Source: Nitrosomonadales bacterium (lineage in GTDB: Bacteria > Pseudomonadota > Gammaproteobacteria > Burkholderiales > Gallionellaceae). From it: a stretch of 39,028 nucleotides of DNA. Positions 29,129 to 36,900 of this stretch are shown here, piece by piece. The stretch covers positions 3,096-42,123 of the forward strand of contig JAHFRC010000010.1 of the NCBI GenBank assembly GCA_023259015.1. Reading direction: 5' to 3'. Both the position numbers and the translations under genes were made by a program. The notes below the pieces were generated by a model, which was not told the origin of the DNA, searched no databases, and saw nothing but the letters and a program-made list of their open reading frames with translations. Every line of letters starts with the position of its first letter. The stretch's first letter is position 1.

Positions 29129-29607
29129 CTTCAAGGTTTGCGGTCATCTGCTACGCAGATTGCCTGCTTACCCCGCTTCATTCCAACTGCTGCGTTGCGT
29201 AAGAAATTTCTTGCTTGCCTAAAAAATACAGGCAGTGTTGGAAATTTCCTTAGTGCAACCGCTATGTGGCTTGCTGACGGTTCCGTGCGGGCTGCTTTTA
29301 TCCGTAGCGGCGCCCCCTTGTAGGGCGGTTGGCCCCTGCAAAAATTTCTGAAAAAGCGGCTTTCCTGCTACCATCGCGCCCTTGATAAATGCAAGGCTGG
29401 TTTGCGGGTTGTATGGTATCGCGAATGATCCCGGAAAACATTAAGAAGCGATTTGTTGTCATGTACGGATATCCGATGCGCCATTGACCAATGATAACCT
29501 TCCCGCAAAACGGGGCAGCCATAGAAATATATTGAATAGAATCGATGAATTCCCTTCAACGTGGGAATGATGAAGTTATAGAAGTTCTTTGCATATTTAG
29601 AAAAAGC
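29129..29607. other. 479-bp intergenic region with short inverted repeats
   Basis: No supportable gene. A small hairpin (ATCTGC/GCAGAT, 29146-29160) just after the FecR gene may end its transcript. Between 29181 and 29259, TTCCAAC/GTTGGAA and GTTGC..AAG.AAATTT with its reverse complement form two overlapping inverted repeats whose arms are in permuted order. The hisS promoter should lie in the last 200 bp, but I cannot pick out a convincing one. Confidence 0.4.
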
Positions 29608-30885
29608 ATGAGCAACAATCCAACTTTGCAAGCCGTGCGCGGCATGAACGACATCCTGCCGGACGAGGCGGGGTTGTGGCTGTGGTTCGAGGATGTGGTA
29701 CGGGACTGGCTGGAAAGCTACGGCTACCGCAACATCCGCATGCCGCTGCTGGAGCCGACAGCACTATTCAAGCGCGCCATCGGCGAGGTGACCGACATCG
29801 TCGAAAAAGAGATGTATAGTTTTACGGATCAACTCAATAACGATGAGCTTACGCTTCGTCCCGAGGGTACGGCTTCCTGCGTACGCGCGGTACTGCAGCA
29901 CAACCTGCTGTACAATGCACCCCAGCGTTTGTACTACAGCGGTGCGATGTTCCGCCACGAGCGCCCGCAGAAGGGGCGCTACCGCCAGTTTCATCAGTTC
30001 GGGGTAGAGGCGCTGGGCTTCGCCGGGCCGGATATCGACGCCGAGATGATTTTGATGTGCGCGCGGCTGTGGCGCAAGCTGGGCATCCGCGACGTAACGT
30101 TGCAGCTCAACACGCTTGGCGATATTGCTGCTCGCCAGCGCCACCGCGAAAAATTGATTGCGTATTTCGGGCGGCATATGGGCGACCTGGATGCGGATGC
30201 CACGCGGCGTTTGCACAGTAACCCGCTGCGTATCCTGGACAGCAAAAATCCGGCGATGCAGGAAATCATCGCTGGTGCGCCGATGCTGACGGATGAACTG
30301 GATGAAGAAGCGCTGGAACATTTTGAGGCGGTGCAGGGAATCTTGCGGCGGCATGAAGTTGCTTATGAAATCAACACGCGGCTGGTGCGCGGGCTGGATT
30401 ACTATAACCGCACCGTGTTCGAATGGGTTACTACGCGGCTGGGCGCACAGGGCACCATTTGCGCGGGTGGGCGCTTCGACGGGCTGATCGAGCAGATCGG
30501 CGGCAAGCCAGCGCCCGCATGCGGATTCGCCATGGGCATCGAGCGCCTGCTGGCGCTGTTGCAGGAAGACGGCATGAGTTGCCCGCCGCAGGAACTGGAT
30601 GTATATCTGGTGCATCAGGGCGAACTGGCCGATGCCATGGCGAGCGGGGTGGCCGAGCAGTTGCGCGATGCGGGGTTGCGCGTGTTGCTGCATTGCGGTG
30701 GCGGCAGTTTCAAGTCGCAGATGAAAAAGGCGGATGCCGGCAATGCAATGTGTGCAGTCATCATCGGCGACGATGAGGCGCGCGCGGGATTGGTTACGCT
30801 CAAGCCGATGCGCGGAGGCGAGCAGGTGCAGGTGGCGCCGGGCGAGTTGCCTGGCAAAATAAAAGAATTGATTAAACTCGGTTAG
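29608..30885 (+). CDS. hisS: Histidyl-tRNA synthetase
   Basis: Class II synthetase charging tRNA-His. Motif 1 region ([16 protein letters not shown]), motif 2 ([20 protein letters not shown]), the histidine-specific [15 protein letters not shown], and motif 3 ([14 protein letters not shown]) are all present, with a C-terminal anticodon-binding domain. ATG 29608 gives 425 residues, matching homologues that begin directly before the AVRGMND block; the frame stays open to ATG 29545, but that extension has no family character. yfgM follows after 13 bp. Confidence 0.96.
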   Translation: MSNNPTLQAVRGMNDILPDEAGLWLWFEDVVRDWLESYGYRNIRMPLLEPTALFKRAIGEVTDIVEKEMYSFTDQLNNDELTLRPEGTASCVRAVLQHNLLYNAPQRLYYSGAMFRHERPQKGRYRQFHQFGVEALGFAGPDIDAEMILMCARLWRKLGIRDVTLQLNTLGDIAARQRHREKLIAYFGRHMGDLDADATRRLHSNPLRILDSKNPAMQEIIAGAPMLTDELDEEALEHFEAVQGILRRHEVAYEINTRLVRGLDYYNRTVFEWVTTRLGAQGTICAGGRFDGLIEQIGGKPAPACGFAMGIERLLALLQEDGMSCPPQELDVYLVHQGELADAMASGVAEQLRDAGLRVLLHCGGGSFKSQMKKADAGNAMCAVIIGDDEARAGLVTLKPMRGGEQVQVAPGELPGKIKELIKLG

Positions 30886-30898
30886 ACAAGGATAGAAA

Positions 30899-31537
30899 AT
30901 GGCAGCACTCGATTCGCAGGAACAAGAGCAGGTAGATGCATTCAAGGCATGGTGGAAAAAAAACGGTAATTTTTTGCTGCTGATACTGGCGGTGATTTTT
31001 GGCGGTTATGCCGCGATGCATGGCTGGCAATCCCATAAGGCCAATCAGGCGATGGAAGCTGCCACAATGTTTGCCGAATTGGAAAAGCAGGTTGACAGCA
31101 GGGATCCCAAGCGCGTCAATGATGCGGCGGCGGCGGTGTTAGACAAATACGGATCGAGCGCCTATGCGCCGCGTGCTTCACTGCTGGCGGCGCAGGTTAA
31201 CATCATGTCCAAAGACGCGGCACGCGCCAAGACGCAACTGCAGTGGGTGATCGAGCATGCCGGCGAGGAAGGTTTGAAGAATGTGGCCCGCCTCAATTTG
31301 GCCAGCGTGTTGCTGGATGAAAAAAACTATGCCGATGCGCTGGAATTGCTTAACGCTCCCCATCCCGATTCCTTTGCCGGTTTGTATGCCGACCTCAAGG
31401 GTGATGTGCTGAGCGCGCAAGGCAAGGCCGAAGAAGCGCGCGCCGCTTACCAGCAGGGATTGGACAAGACTGACGCCAAAAGCCCATACCATAACCTGAT
31501 CCAGATGAAGCTGGATGCGTACGGAGGTAAAAAATGA
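30899..31537 (+). CDS. yfgM: YfgM-family TPR inner-membrane protein
   Basis: YfgM is an ancillary partner of SecYEG and periplasmic chaperones in E. coli. Seen: a cytoplasmic N-terminus (LDSQEQEQVDAFKAWWKKNG), one membrane segment (FLLLILAVIFGGYAAMHGW, residues ~23-42), then a periplasmic TPR-like domain ending EEARAAYQQGLDKTD. At 212 residues it is standard. Its stop overlaps the bamB start (ATGA), preserving the hisS-yfgM-bamB-der order. Confidence 0.92.
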   Translation: MAALDSQEQEQVDAFKAWWKKNGNFLLLILAVIFGGYAAMHGWQSHKANQAMEAATMFAELEKQVDSRDPKRVNDAAAAVLDKYGSSAYAPRASLLAAQVNIMSKDAARAKTQLQWVIEHAGEEGLKNVARLNLASVLLDEKNYADALELLNAPHPDSFAGLYADLKGDVLSAQGKAEEARAAYQQGLDKTDAKSPYHNLIQMKLDAYGGKK

Positions 31538-32829
31538 CGTTCAGCCGCGTAGCACCCGCAAGAGGCACACCAAAGGCAGGCAATCCGCATCCAGCCAGCG
31601 GCTGGGCGGAATTGACACCGCCGATGGGCGCCCGGCAGCCTGCCCCCGTAAAGGGGACGCCGCCAGACACTCGCCCTGCGGGCGGCCTTGGCGCAGGCTG
31701 CCACTCTTTCGCAGCCGCATTGCTTCTGCCGTTGTTGCTCGCGGGCTGCTCCATGTTTGGCAGCAGCAAAACCGGCAATGAGCCGGCCAGCCTGACAGAG
31801 TTCAAGGAGCAAGCCAGGTTTGATATCCGTTGGCGCCATGACATAGGTGATGCGGGCGGCAACATGCTGCAACCGGCAGTAACGAATGATGCAGTGTATG
31901 CTGCAAACGCCAAGGGTGAAGTGTTCCGCCTGGAGCGCGCAACCGGCAAAGAGATATGGCGGGCAGACAGCGGCTTTACTGTTTCCGGCGGGGTAGGGGC
32001 AGGCGGTGGCTTGGTGTTGGCAGGCGGAATGAAGGGTGACTTGGCAGCCTTTGGAGAAGACGGCAAGTTGCGCTGGAAAACCAGGGTGTCAAGTGAAGTA
32101 TTGAGCGCGCCGCAGGTGGCCGATGGCATTGTGGTGGTGCGCACAGGAGATGGCCGCATTGCCGGGCTGAGCGTGGTGGATGGCAAGCGCCAGTGGTTGT
32201 ATGAGCGCGCCACCCCGGCGCTGATTGTGCGCAGCCACGCAGGCGTGACTTTGGGGCGCGGCATGGTATATGCCGGTTTGGCCGGCGGGAAACTGGCGGC
32301 CATTGGCCTGACCAATGGCATCGTCGTGTGGGAGTCGGTGGTATCTCAACCGCGCGGCAACACGGAACTGGAGCGTATCAGCGATATAACCAGCCTGCCG
32401 GTGGTGGATGGCGAGCAGATTTGTGCGGTGGCCTTTCAGGGACGCGTGGCCTGCTTTGATATTGCACAAGGCAATCTGCTTTGGAGCCGTGACCTATCCA
32501 GCGACAAGGGCATGTTGATACAGGGCAAATATCTTTACGTGACTGATGCCAGCGGCATCGTATCCGCACTGGACAAGAGCAGCGGCAGCTCGCTATGGAA
32601 AAATGACAAGATGACCATGCGCCATGTTTCGACGCCTTATGTGCTCGGCAACCATGTGGTGGTAGGCGATTATGAAGGTTACCTGCATGCATTGAACCGC
32701 GATGATGGGAGCATGGCAGCGCGCCTTAAGACCGATGGCGGCGGCATCATGGCTGCGCCAGTAGAACTGGACGGCGGATTGCTGGTGCAAACGCGCAATG
32801 GCGGCTTGTATTTGGTCGCGATCCACTGA
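31534..32829 (+). CDS. bamB: Outer-membrane assembly lipoprotein BamB with an N-terminal insertion
   Basis: BamB is a beta-propeller lipoprotein that supports BamA in inserting outer-membrane proteins. PQQ-like propeller blades are clear (FRLERATGKEIWRAD, YAGLAGGKLAAIGLTNGIVVWE, VSALDKSSGSSLWKND, YLHALNRDDGSMAAR). The lipoprotein signal AALLLPLLLAGC is normal but begins only at residue ~60. The first ~58 codons encode a Pro/Gly/Ala-rich stretch (PARGTPKAGNPHPASGWAEL and on) unlike any BamB N-region, made of hairpin-forming DNA (31549-31711). Translation from ATG 31534 would give a very long n-region; an in-frame ATG at 31624 shortens it to ~28 residues. Which is used, and whether export is affected, is unclear. 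Confidence 0.9.
   Translation: MTFSRVAPARGTPKAGNPHPASGWAELTPPMGARQPAPVKGTPPDTRPAGGLGAGCHSFAAALLLPLLLAGCSMFGSSKTGNEPASLTEFKEQARFDIRWRHDIGDAGGNMLQPAVTNDAVYAANAKGEVFRLERATGKEIWRADSGFTVSGGVGAGGGLVLAGGMKGDLAAFGEDGKLRWKTRVSSEVLSAPQVADGIVVVRTGDGRIAGLSVVDGKRQWLYERATPALIVRSHAGVTLGRGMVYAGLAGGKLAAIGLTNGIVVWESVVSQPRGNTELERISDITSLPVVDGEQICAVAFQGRVACFDIAQGNLLWSRDLSSDKGMLIQGKYLYVTDASGIVSALDKSSGSSLWKNDKMTMRHVSTPYVLGNHVVVGDYEGYLHALNRDDGSMAARLKTDGGGIMAAPVELDGGLLVQTRNGGLYLVAIH
31549..31711 (+). repeat. Hairpin-rich palindromic insertion in the bamB 5' region
   Basis: The segment contains GGCAGCCTGC (31634-31643) pairing perfectly with GCAGGCTGCC (31693-31702). Within that stem lie two more hairpins: CCCC/GGGG (31644-31656) and GCCGCC/GGCGGC (31659-31686), giving a three-way junction shape. 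A further CCAGCC/GGCTGG hairpin is at 31591-31605. The translated product has no family similarity, and the flanking yfgM overlap and bamB signal sequence are normal. Boundaries are approximate. Confidence 0.6.
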
Positions 32830-32927
32830 TGGGGATTGATGATCGGTGGGCGACGAGGAGGGAGTAAAAACCTCGTGTGGCTTTGCCCTCAATCCTTGAT
32901 CCTCAATCCTTTAGTTGAAAGCCTGAA

Positions 32928-34322
32928 ATGTTACCCACGCTGGTACTGGTTGGCCGGCCCAATGTCGGCAAATCAACGCTGTTCAACCGCCTTACGCGCA
33001 GCCGCGACGCGCTGGTGGCCGATCAGCCGGGGCTGACGCGCGACCGCCACTACGGGCGCGGGCGTGTCGGAGAACGCCCCTTCCTGGTGGTGGATACCGG
33101 CGGGCTGGAGCCGGTCGCCAGGGAGGGTATCCTGTTCGAGATGGCCAAGCAGACGCGGCAAGCGGTGGATGAGGCCGACATCGTGCTGTTTCTGGTGGAT
33201 GCACGTCAAGGTTGTACGCCGCAGGACAAGATCATCGCCGAACAATTGCGCAAGACCGGACGCCCGGTGCTGCTTCTGGTCAACAAGGCCGAGGGCATGC
33301 AGCGCACTGCCGCTACCAACGAATTTTTTGAGCTTGGGTTGGGCGAGCCGCTGCCGATTTCTTCGGCGCATGGCGACAATGTGAATGAGATGGTGGAGCT
33401 CGCGCTGGAAGATTTTCCGGGGCAGGCGGAAGGTGCGGAAGAAAAATCCGACCATCCCAAGATCGCCATCGTGGGTCGCCCCAACGTAGGCAAGTCCACC
33501 TTGGTGAATGCGATATTGGGTGAGGAGCGCGTGATCGCGTTTGACCAGCCAGGCACCACGCGCGACAGTATCTACATCGATTTCGAGCGGGCCGGACGCC
33601 AATACACCATCATCGATACCGCCGGGGTGCGCCGCCGTGGCAAGGTGGATGAAACGGTCGAGAAATTTTCCATAATAAAAACCTTGCAAGCGGTGGAAAA
33701 TGCCAATGTGGTGGTGCTGGTGGTGGATGGGCGCGACCAGATCACCGAGCAGGACGCGCACATCGCCGATTTCGTGCTGGAGGCCGGGCGTGCGCTGGTG
33801 CTGGCGGTGAATAAATGGGACGGGCTGGATGACTACCAGCGCGAAACGGTCAAGCGCGACATCGAGCGCAAGCTGCATTTCCTGAGCTTTGCCAAGCTGC
33901 ATTTCATCTCCGCCCTGCGCGGCAACGGCATACCCGGCTTATTGAAATCGGTGAACGAAGCGTATGCCGCAGCAATGGCCAAGCTACCCACGCCGCAACT
34001 TACACGGGTATTGATCGCCGCAGTAGAAAAGCAGCAGCCCCCGCGCTCGCAATTCCGCCCCAAGCTGCGCTACGCCCACCAGGGCGGCAGCAATCCGCCG
34101 CTGATCGTGATCCACGGCAGCGCACTGGACAAAATTCCTGACAGCTATCGCCGCTATCTGGAGCGCACCTTTTGCGAAGCTTTCAGCCTGCAAGGCGCCC
34201 CGCTCAGGGTTGAATTCAAAGCGGGCAAGAATCCCTTTGAGGGCAGGAAGCGGCCTCTTACCGAAAGCGAGAAGCGCACGGCACATCGTGCGCGCATAAG
34301 AGGCCGCAGGCTATACGGCTAA
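32928..34322 (+). CDS. der: Ribosome-assembly GTPase Der (EngA)
   Basis: Two tandem Ras-like GTPase domains act in 50S subunit maturation. Both G1 loops are GRPNVGKST (residues ~7 and ~185), with G3 DTGG and DTAG and G4 NKAE and NKWD, and a C-terminal KH-like domain ([20 protein letters not shown]). The length of 464 is typical. It is separated from bamB by 98 bp. In many betaproteobacteria hfq-hflX-hflK-hflC come next; here an HU gene and the cassette array do. Confidence 0.96.
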   Translation: MLPTLVLVGRPNVGKSTLFNRLTRSRDALVADQPGLTRDRHYGRGRVGERPFLVVDTGGLEPVAREGILFEMAKQTRQAVDEADIVLFLVDARQGCTPQDKIIAEQLRKTGRPVLLLVNKAEGMQRTAATNEFFELGLGEPLPISSAHGDNVNEMVELALEDFPGQAEGAEEKSDHPKIAIVGRPNVGKSTLVNAILGEERVIAFDQPGTTRDSIYIDFERAGRQYTIIDTAGVRRRGKVDETVEKFSIIKTLQAVENANVVVLVVDGRDQITEQDAHIADFVLEAGRALVLAVNKWDGLDDYQRETVKRDIERKLHFLSFAKLHFISALRGNGIPGLLKSVNEAYAAAMAKLPTPQLTRVLIAAVEKQQPPRSQFRPKLRYAHQGGSNPPLIVIHGSALDKIPDSYRRYLERTFCEAFSLQGAPLRVEFKAGKNPFEGRKRPLTESEKRTAHRARIRGRRLYG

Positions 34323-34372
34323 AAGGAAAAGCTTCTTGGCGCAGGATAAGCTCAAGCTATTTTTTTCCATAG

Positions 34373-34423
34373 GTGCAGTAAAGTCCAATTTCCGTTAAAC
34401 TTTGCATACTGCACGGTGCAGTA
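34373..34423. promoter_or_regulatory. Operator-like palindrome plus half-site upstream of the HU gene
   Basis: TACTGCAC-G-GTGCAGTA (34407-34423) is a perfect 8-bp inverted repeat with a single central base. The same half-site GTGCAGTA recurs at 34373-34380 within a 10-base direct repeat (GGTGCAGTAA), 43 bp upstream, about four helical turns. Both lie in the 124-bp gap before HU. The binding protein is unknown. Confidence 0.45.
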
Positions 34424-34446
34424 ACTTAACTACAGGGATTAACAAC

Positions 34447-34728
34447 ATGAACAGGAAAGAACTTATTGATGCATTGGCAAGCAAGACAAGCAGCACAAAA
34501 GCAGACGCTGATCGCAGCATTGCGGCACTGATCGATATCATCAGCGCCACACTCAAGAAGGGCGATAGTGTTGCTTTAGTTGGTTTCGGTACTTTTGAAG
34601 TACGCAAGCGTGCGGCGCGTATCGGTCGCAATCCCAAAACCGGAGCTGAATTGAAAATCAAGGCAGCCAAGGTTCCGGCATTCAAGGCTGGCGCTACGTT
34701 GAAGGCAGCAGTCAACGGCAAGAAATAA
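34447..34728 (+). CDS. HU-family histone-like DNA-binding protein
   Basis: A nucleoid protein that bends DNA non-specifically. Seen: MNRKELIDALASKTSSTKAD at the N-terminus, then VALVGFGTFEVRKRAARIGR and NPKTGAELKIKAAKVPAFKAG, the beta-arm and HU signature. At 93 residues it is standard. ATG 34447 is preceded by AGGGA; an upstream in-frame start would run through the operator palindrome. It stands alone behind a palindromic operator and is followed by a strong hairpin. HU/IHF-type proteins can influence integron recombination, but adjacency here may be chance. Confidence 0.95.
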   Translation: MNRKELIDALASKTSSTKADADRSIAALIDIISATLKKGDSVALVGFGTFEVRKRAARIGRNPKTGAELKIKAAKVPAFKAGATLKAAVNGKK

Positions 34729-34743
34729 TTATCACCCGCGAGG

Positions 34744-34771
34744 GCTGGCGAAAACAGAAGTTTTTGCCAGC
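34744..34771 (+). terminator. 12-bp hairpin after the HU gene
   Basis: GCTGGCGAAAAC (34744-34755) pairs with GTTTTTGCCAGC (34760-34771), with one G-T pair and an AGAA loop, 16 bp after the HU stop. The stem is long and stable but no T-run follows, so it may terminate weakly or protect the 3' end. Confidence 0.55.
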
Positions 34772-34879
34772 TCAAGCCGCAAACAGCAGGCCACTACTAA
34801 GCAAGTAATCCGCATGGCAAATGTTCGCACATGCAGGTTTTAGATGAAGTGGCCTTCCCTGAAGAAGCTCGCATTTATT

Positions 34880-35269
34880 CTATTCGTGGTGAGCCTGTCG
34901 AACCATGATGGAAATGAACATAATGAGATTAATTCCACGTTTCCTTGGGGTTAGCGTTGCTTGCATATGACGTTCATTCCAGTACGAATGCACCAGTTGG
35001 TTGCGTACCTTTGCGGCATATTGAATTTGCTTTTGCTCGCTCTCACTCAGGTATTCAACCAGCTTCACCTCGCCGAACAGAACCCCAAGAGTCTTGTGTG
35101 ATCTCGGGTCCGCGAACGTCGTACGGGGAGGTAACCCCTCACGTTTTCGCTCTTCGTCGATTACGGAAAGCAGCAAGCCCAGTCCGTGTTCGAGCAACTG
35201 CCCGGTGTACACGGCCAGCCCATATGTGTGAAAAATCGGTGCAAGCTCTACGGCGGTAGGTTCGGGCAT
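34880..35269 (-). CDS. HEPN-like protein, probably C-terminally truncated (distal cassette)
   Basis: Largely helical 129-residue protein (FHTYGLAVYTGQLLEHGLGL ... LSESEQKQIQYAAKVRNQLV) with RNQLVH, which fits the R-polar-xxx-H motif of HEPN ribonuclease-like domains at the expected position in a late helix. Its ATG lies 6 bp after the core of attC site A, so it is a cassette gene. No attC follows it. The last residues (MVRQAHHE) are a translated dispersed repeat at 34888-34909, so the natural C-terminus and the attC appear to have been lost. No partner antitoxin is adjacent. HEPN assignment is by motif only. Confidence 0.6.
   Translation of the reverse strand: MPEPTAVELAPIFHTYGLAVYTGQLLEHGLGLLLSVIDEERKREGLPPRTTFADPRSHKTLGVLFGEVKLVEYLSESEQKQIQYAAKVRNQLVHSYWNERHMQATLTPRKRGINLIMFISIMVRQAHHE
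34888..34909. repeat. Copy of the dispersed TTCGACAGGCTCA repeat at the array boundary
   Basis: On the minus strand this reads TGGTTCGACAGGCTCACCAC, a diverged copy of the TTCGACAAGCTCAGGGCGAA element found at 14472-14558. It marks the left limit of the cassette-derived sequence. Confidence 0.6.
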
Positions 35270-35274
35270 ATGTG

Positions 35275-35337
35275 TTCTAACGTGAAGCTAAGGGGCTGCG
35301 CGCTTTTGCGCAGTCCCGCTTGAGCGTAGGGTTAGGG
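35275..35337 (-). repeat. attC site A
   Basis: 63 bp, read on the minus strand from CCCTAAC to GTTAGAA, with a central GC-rich palindrome (CTGCGCAAAAGCGCGCAG). It follows hicA, whose stop codon abuts it. Both ends depart by one base from RYYYAAC/GTTRRRY. Confidence 0.85.
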
Positions 35338-35550
35338 CTATAGATCACTTGGAGCCAAGCCAGTATGCTTTGCGACGCGCGCCAGCATTTTCGGTCCGAT
35401 TTCGTCGCCATCATGGAAGGCGAAAACAAAGTCAGGCCAGCCGTTACGGGAAAGTGTTTTGTGCGAACCGGATTGTCGTTTGACCTGCCAGCCGAGCCGC
35501 AACAGCGCAGCAAGAAGGCGCTTTGCTTTAACCGATGGCCATTGGCTCAT
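35338..35550 (-). CDS. hicA: HicA-family toxin (mRNA interferase), module 1
   Basis: HicA folds as a double-stranded-RNA-binding-like domain and cleaves mRNA using a conserved His. Seen: a 70-residue protein with VKAKRLLAALLRLGWQVKRQ, SGSHKTLS (catalytic His) and FHDGDEIGPKMLARVAKHTG. It overlaps hicB by 4 nt. The order hicB then hicA is the reverse of the more common arrangement. Cassette-borne toxin-antitoxin pairs are known to stabilise integron arrays. Confidence 0.85.
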   Translation of the reverse strand: MSQWPSVKAKRLLAALLRLGWQVKRQSGSHKTLSRNGWPDFVFAFHDGDEIGPKMLARVAKHTGLAPSDL

Positions 35551-35756
35551 GCCGCCATCGGGATGGAAATGTTTATGGAGAAGGGACGGCTCTCGCTATG
35601 CTCAAGCCGTTCAGCAATTACGCGAAGAGCGAGTACCTCAGCTTTTGACACAGCCTCCAACGATGTCGCGCCGTAAGCGAGGACACCTGGCAACTCTATG
35701 ACTTCTGCCAACCAGCGCCCGTCTGATTCTTGTTCCTGTTCTATGGTGAAATTCAT
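35547..35756 (-). CDS. hicB: HicB-family antitoxin, module 1
   Basis: A 69-residue partially RNase H-like HicB: FTIEQEQESDGRWLAEVIEL then PGVLAYGATSLEAVSKAEVL. There is no recognisable C-terminal DNA-binding domain, as in short HicB forms. It is the first gene of the cassette, with its ATG ~60 bp inside the attC B core, leaving room for a cassette-internal promoter. Confidence 0.85.
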   Translation of the reverse strand: MNFTIEQEQESDGRWLAEVIELPGVLAYGATSLEAVSKAEVLALRVIAERLEHSESRPFSINISIPMAA

Positions 35757-35815
35757 TCAGTCCTCCGGCTCAATTCACGTGAACGGCTTAATTCTACTCC
35801 GAAATGGCTGCCATC

Positions 35816-35878
35816 CCCTAACGTTGTAGTTGAGCAGCCGCGCGCTTCTGCGCGGTCGGATCGAACGGAAGGTTAGGG
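35816..35878 (-). repeat. attC site B
   Basis: 63 bp, minus strand CCCTAAC ... GTTAGGG, with a central CGCGCAGAAGCGCGCG hairpin. It is the most diverged of the seven in its arms (CTTCCGTTCGATCCGAC), while its core ends are conserved. Confidence 0.85.
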
Positions 35879-35891
35879 ATATGTTACATTG

Positions 35892-36182
35892 TTATTTAGC
35901 AACAATAATTGCAATAGTTGCAATTATTGCCGCAATAATTGCCCATATTTTTGCATCACGCGCTATTCGGGTAGCCAAGGTAGCAGCGGCCAAAGCTTCA
36001 TTATGACGATTTTTATCAATAGCAGATTTTCTGTCTTGCAAAATTTGAGTTGCAGCCATGCTTTTAAAATGATTCTCTTGGCTGATTGTATTAACACCTT
36101 CGGCTTTCATAATCAAAAGCTCATCATCGCTTTTATCAGAAAGCTCGTATTTAAGTTTTGCAATATGTTCTGGAACGGACAC
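35892..36182 (-). CDS. Unknown cassette protein with a C-terminal membrane segment
   Basis: I do not recognise this protein. From GTG 36182 it has 96 residues: a charged, helical N-terminal part (VPEHIAKLKYELSDKSDDEL), a middle rich in Ala/Asn/Lys, and a C-terminal hydrophobic helix (IWAIIAAIIATIAIIVAK) ending at the stop. A TTG at 36203 in frame lies within attC C and is less likely. The cassette contains nothing else. The tail-anchor layout suggests a small membrane protein. Confidence 0.6.
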   Translation of the reverse strand: MSVPEHIAKLKYELSDKSDDELLIMKAEGVNTISQENHFKSMAATQILQDRKSAIDKNRHNEALAAATLATRIARDAKIWAIIAAIIATIAIIVAK

Positions 36183-36190
36183 TCTGCAAT

Positions 36191-36254
36191 CCCTAACGTT
36201 CAAATTGAGGGGCTGCGCGCTTTTGCGCAGTCCCTCTCGAATGCAGGGTTAGGG
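36191..36254 (-). repeat. attC site C
   Basis: 64 bp, minus strand CCCTAAC ... GTTAGGG, with a CTGCGCAAAAGCGCGCAG hairpin. The 62 internal bases are identical to those of attC E. Confidence 0.9.
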
Positions 36255-36827
36255 CGCATTGTCTTTGGGGAACCAATCTTGGCCGACGTAGCGAAACGCC
36301 TCCTCCGACTCGGAATCGGAGAGAAACCGTTGCATCGCGTGAGCCCATGCGGAAACATTTAGCCGAAGGTCCCACGGCTTGCCACCACGTTCACCCGATA
36401 GGGCTAGCGTGCCGCTCCAGAACTTGAACTCCGTTCCATCAACAGTGCTGCACTGCCACTCGGGAACGACGCGCGTGGCGTGGATGATTTTGTTGCTCAA
36501 TTCGCGCAGGGTAAGTTCGAAGTCGCCGTGCGTTGCCGCCCCCACATCGAGACCAACTCGAGACTTCTCATCAAGCGCATCGAACCGCTCCCGATCGATT
36601 TCGCCCGCCGTACTGTCTTGAAGAACTCGGAATTTGATCGAACACTCGAGAGTGTCGGAGCAGACGATCCCTTTCACCCAACCCCAATATTCATCGAACT
36701 CGCCGTCACCTTGATCCAGTTCGCTGCCGATAAGGCGGCCGGCGCAATAGCTCCGGCTTCCGGCGGAGAAGTGCTGAAGAAGTATGAGCTTCTCCAGAAT
36801 GCCATCGATGTCGAGATGATGTGACAC
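36249..36827 (-). CDS. Unknown cassette protein (192 residues)
   Basis: No family recognised. It is a soluble, acidic protein beginning at GTG 36827 (MSHHLDIDGILEKLILLQHF), with a Trp-rich middle and tail (EFDEYWGWVKGIV, EFKFWSGTLALSGERGGKPW, FRYVGQDWFPKDNAP). There is no signal peptide or membrane segment. Its stop codon lies in the TAAC of attC C, the usual cassette arrangement. Product and role are unknown. Confidence 0.65.
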   Translation of the reverse strand: MSHHLDIDGILEKLILLQHFSAGSRSYCAGRLIGSELDQGDGEFDEYWGWVKGIVCSDTLECSIKFRVLQDSTAGEIDRERFDALDEKSRVGLDVGAATHGDFELTLRELSNKIIHATRVVPEWQCSTVDGTEFKFWSGTLALSGERGGKPWDLRLNVSAWAHAMQRFLSDSESEEAFRYVGQDWFPKDNAP

Positions 36828-36837
36828 GCTTCGTGCG

Positions 36838-36900
36838 CCCTAACGTAAAAGTAAGGGGCTGCGCGCTTTTGCGCAGTCCCGCTTGACTGCCGGGTTAGGT
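36838..36900 (-). repeat. attC site D
   Basis: 63 bp, minus strand ACCTAAC ... GTTAGGG, with a CTGCGCAAAAGCGCGCAG hairpin. It carries the stop codon of the NERD gene. Confidence 0.9.

Noticed and set aside
29764-30945. 393-residue frame antisense to hisS
   Set aside because: It lies wholly opposite a clear synthetase gene, has Gln/His/Arg-biased composition typical of an antisense shadow, and shows no motifs.
31542-31718. 7-bp direct repeat CAGCCGC flanking the bamB insertion as a target-site duplication
   Set aside because: Removing one copy plus the insert (170 bp) would shift the frame away from the lipoprotein signal, so these are probably not the true boundaries.
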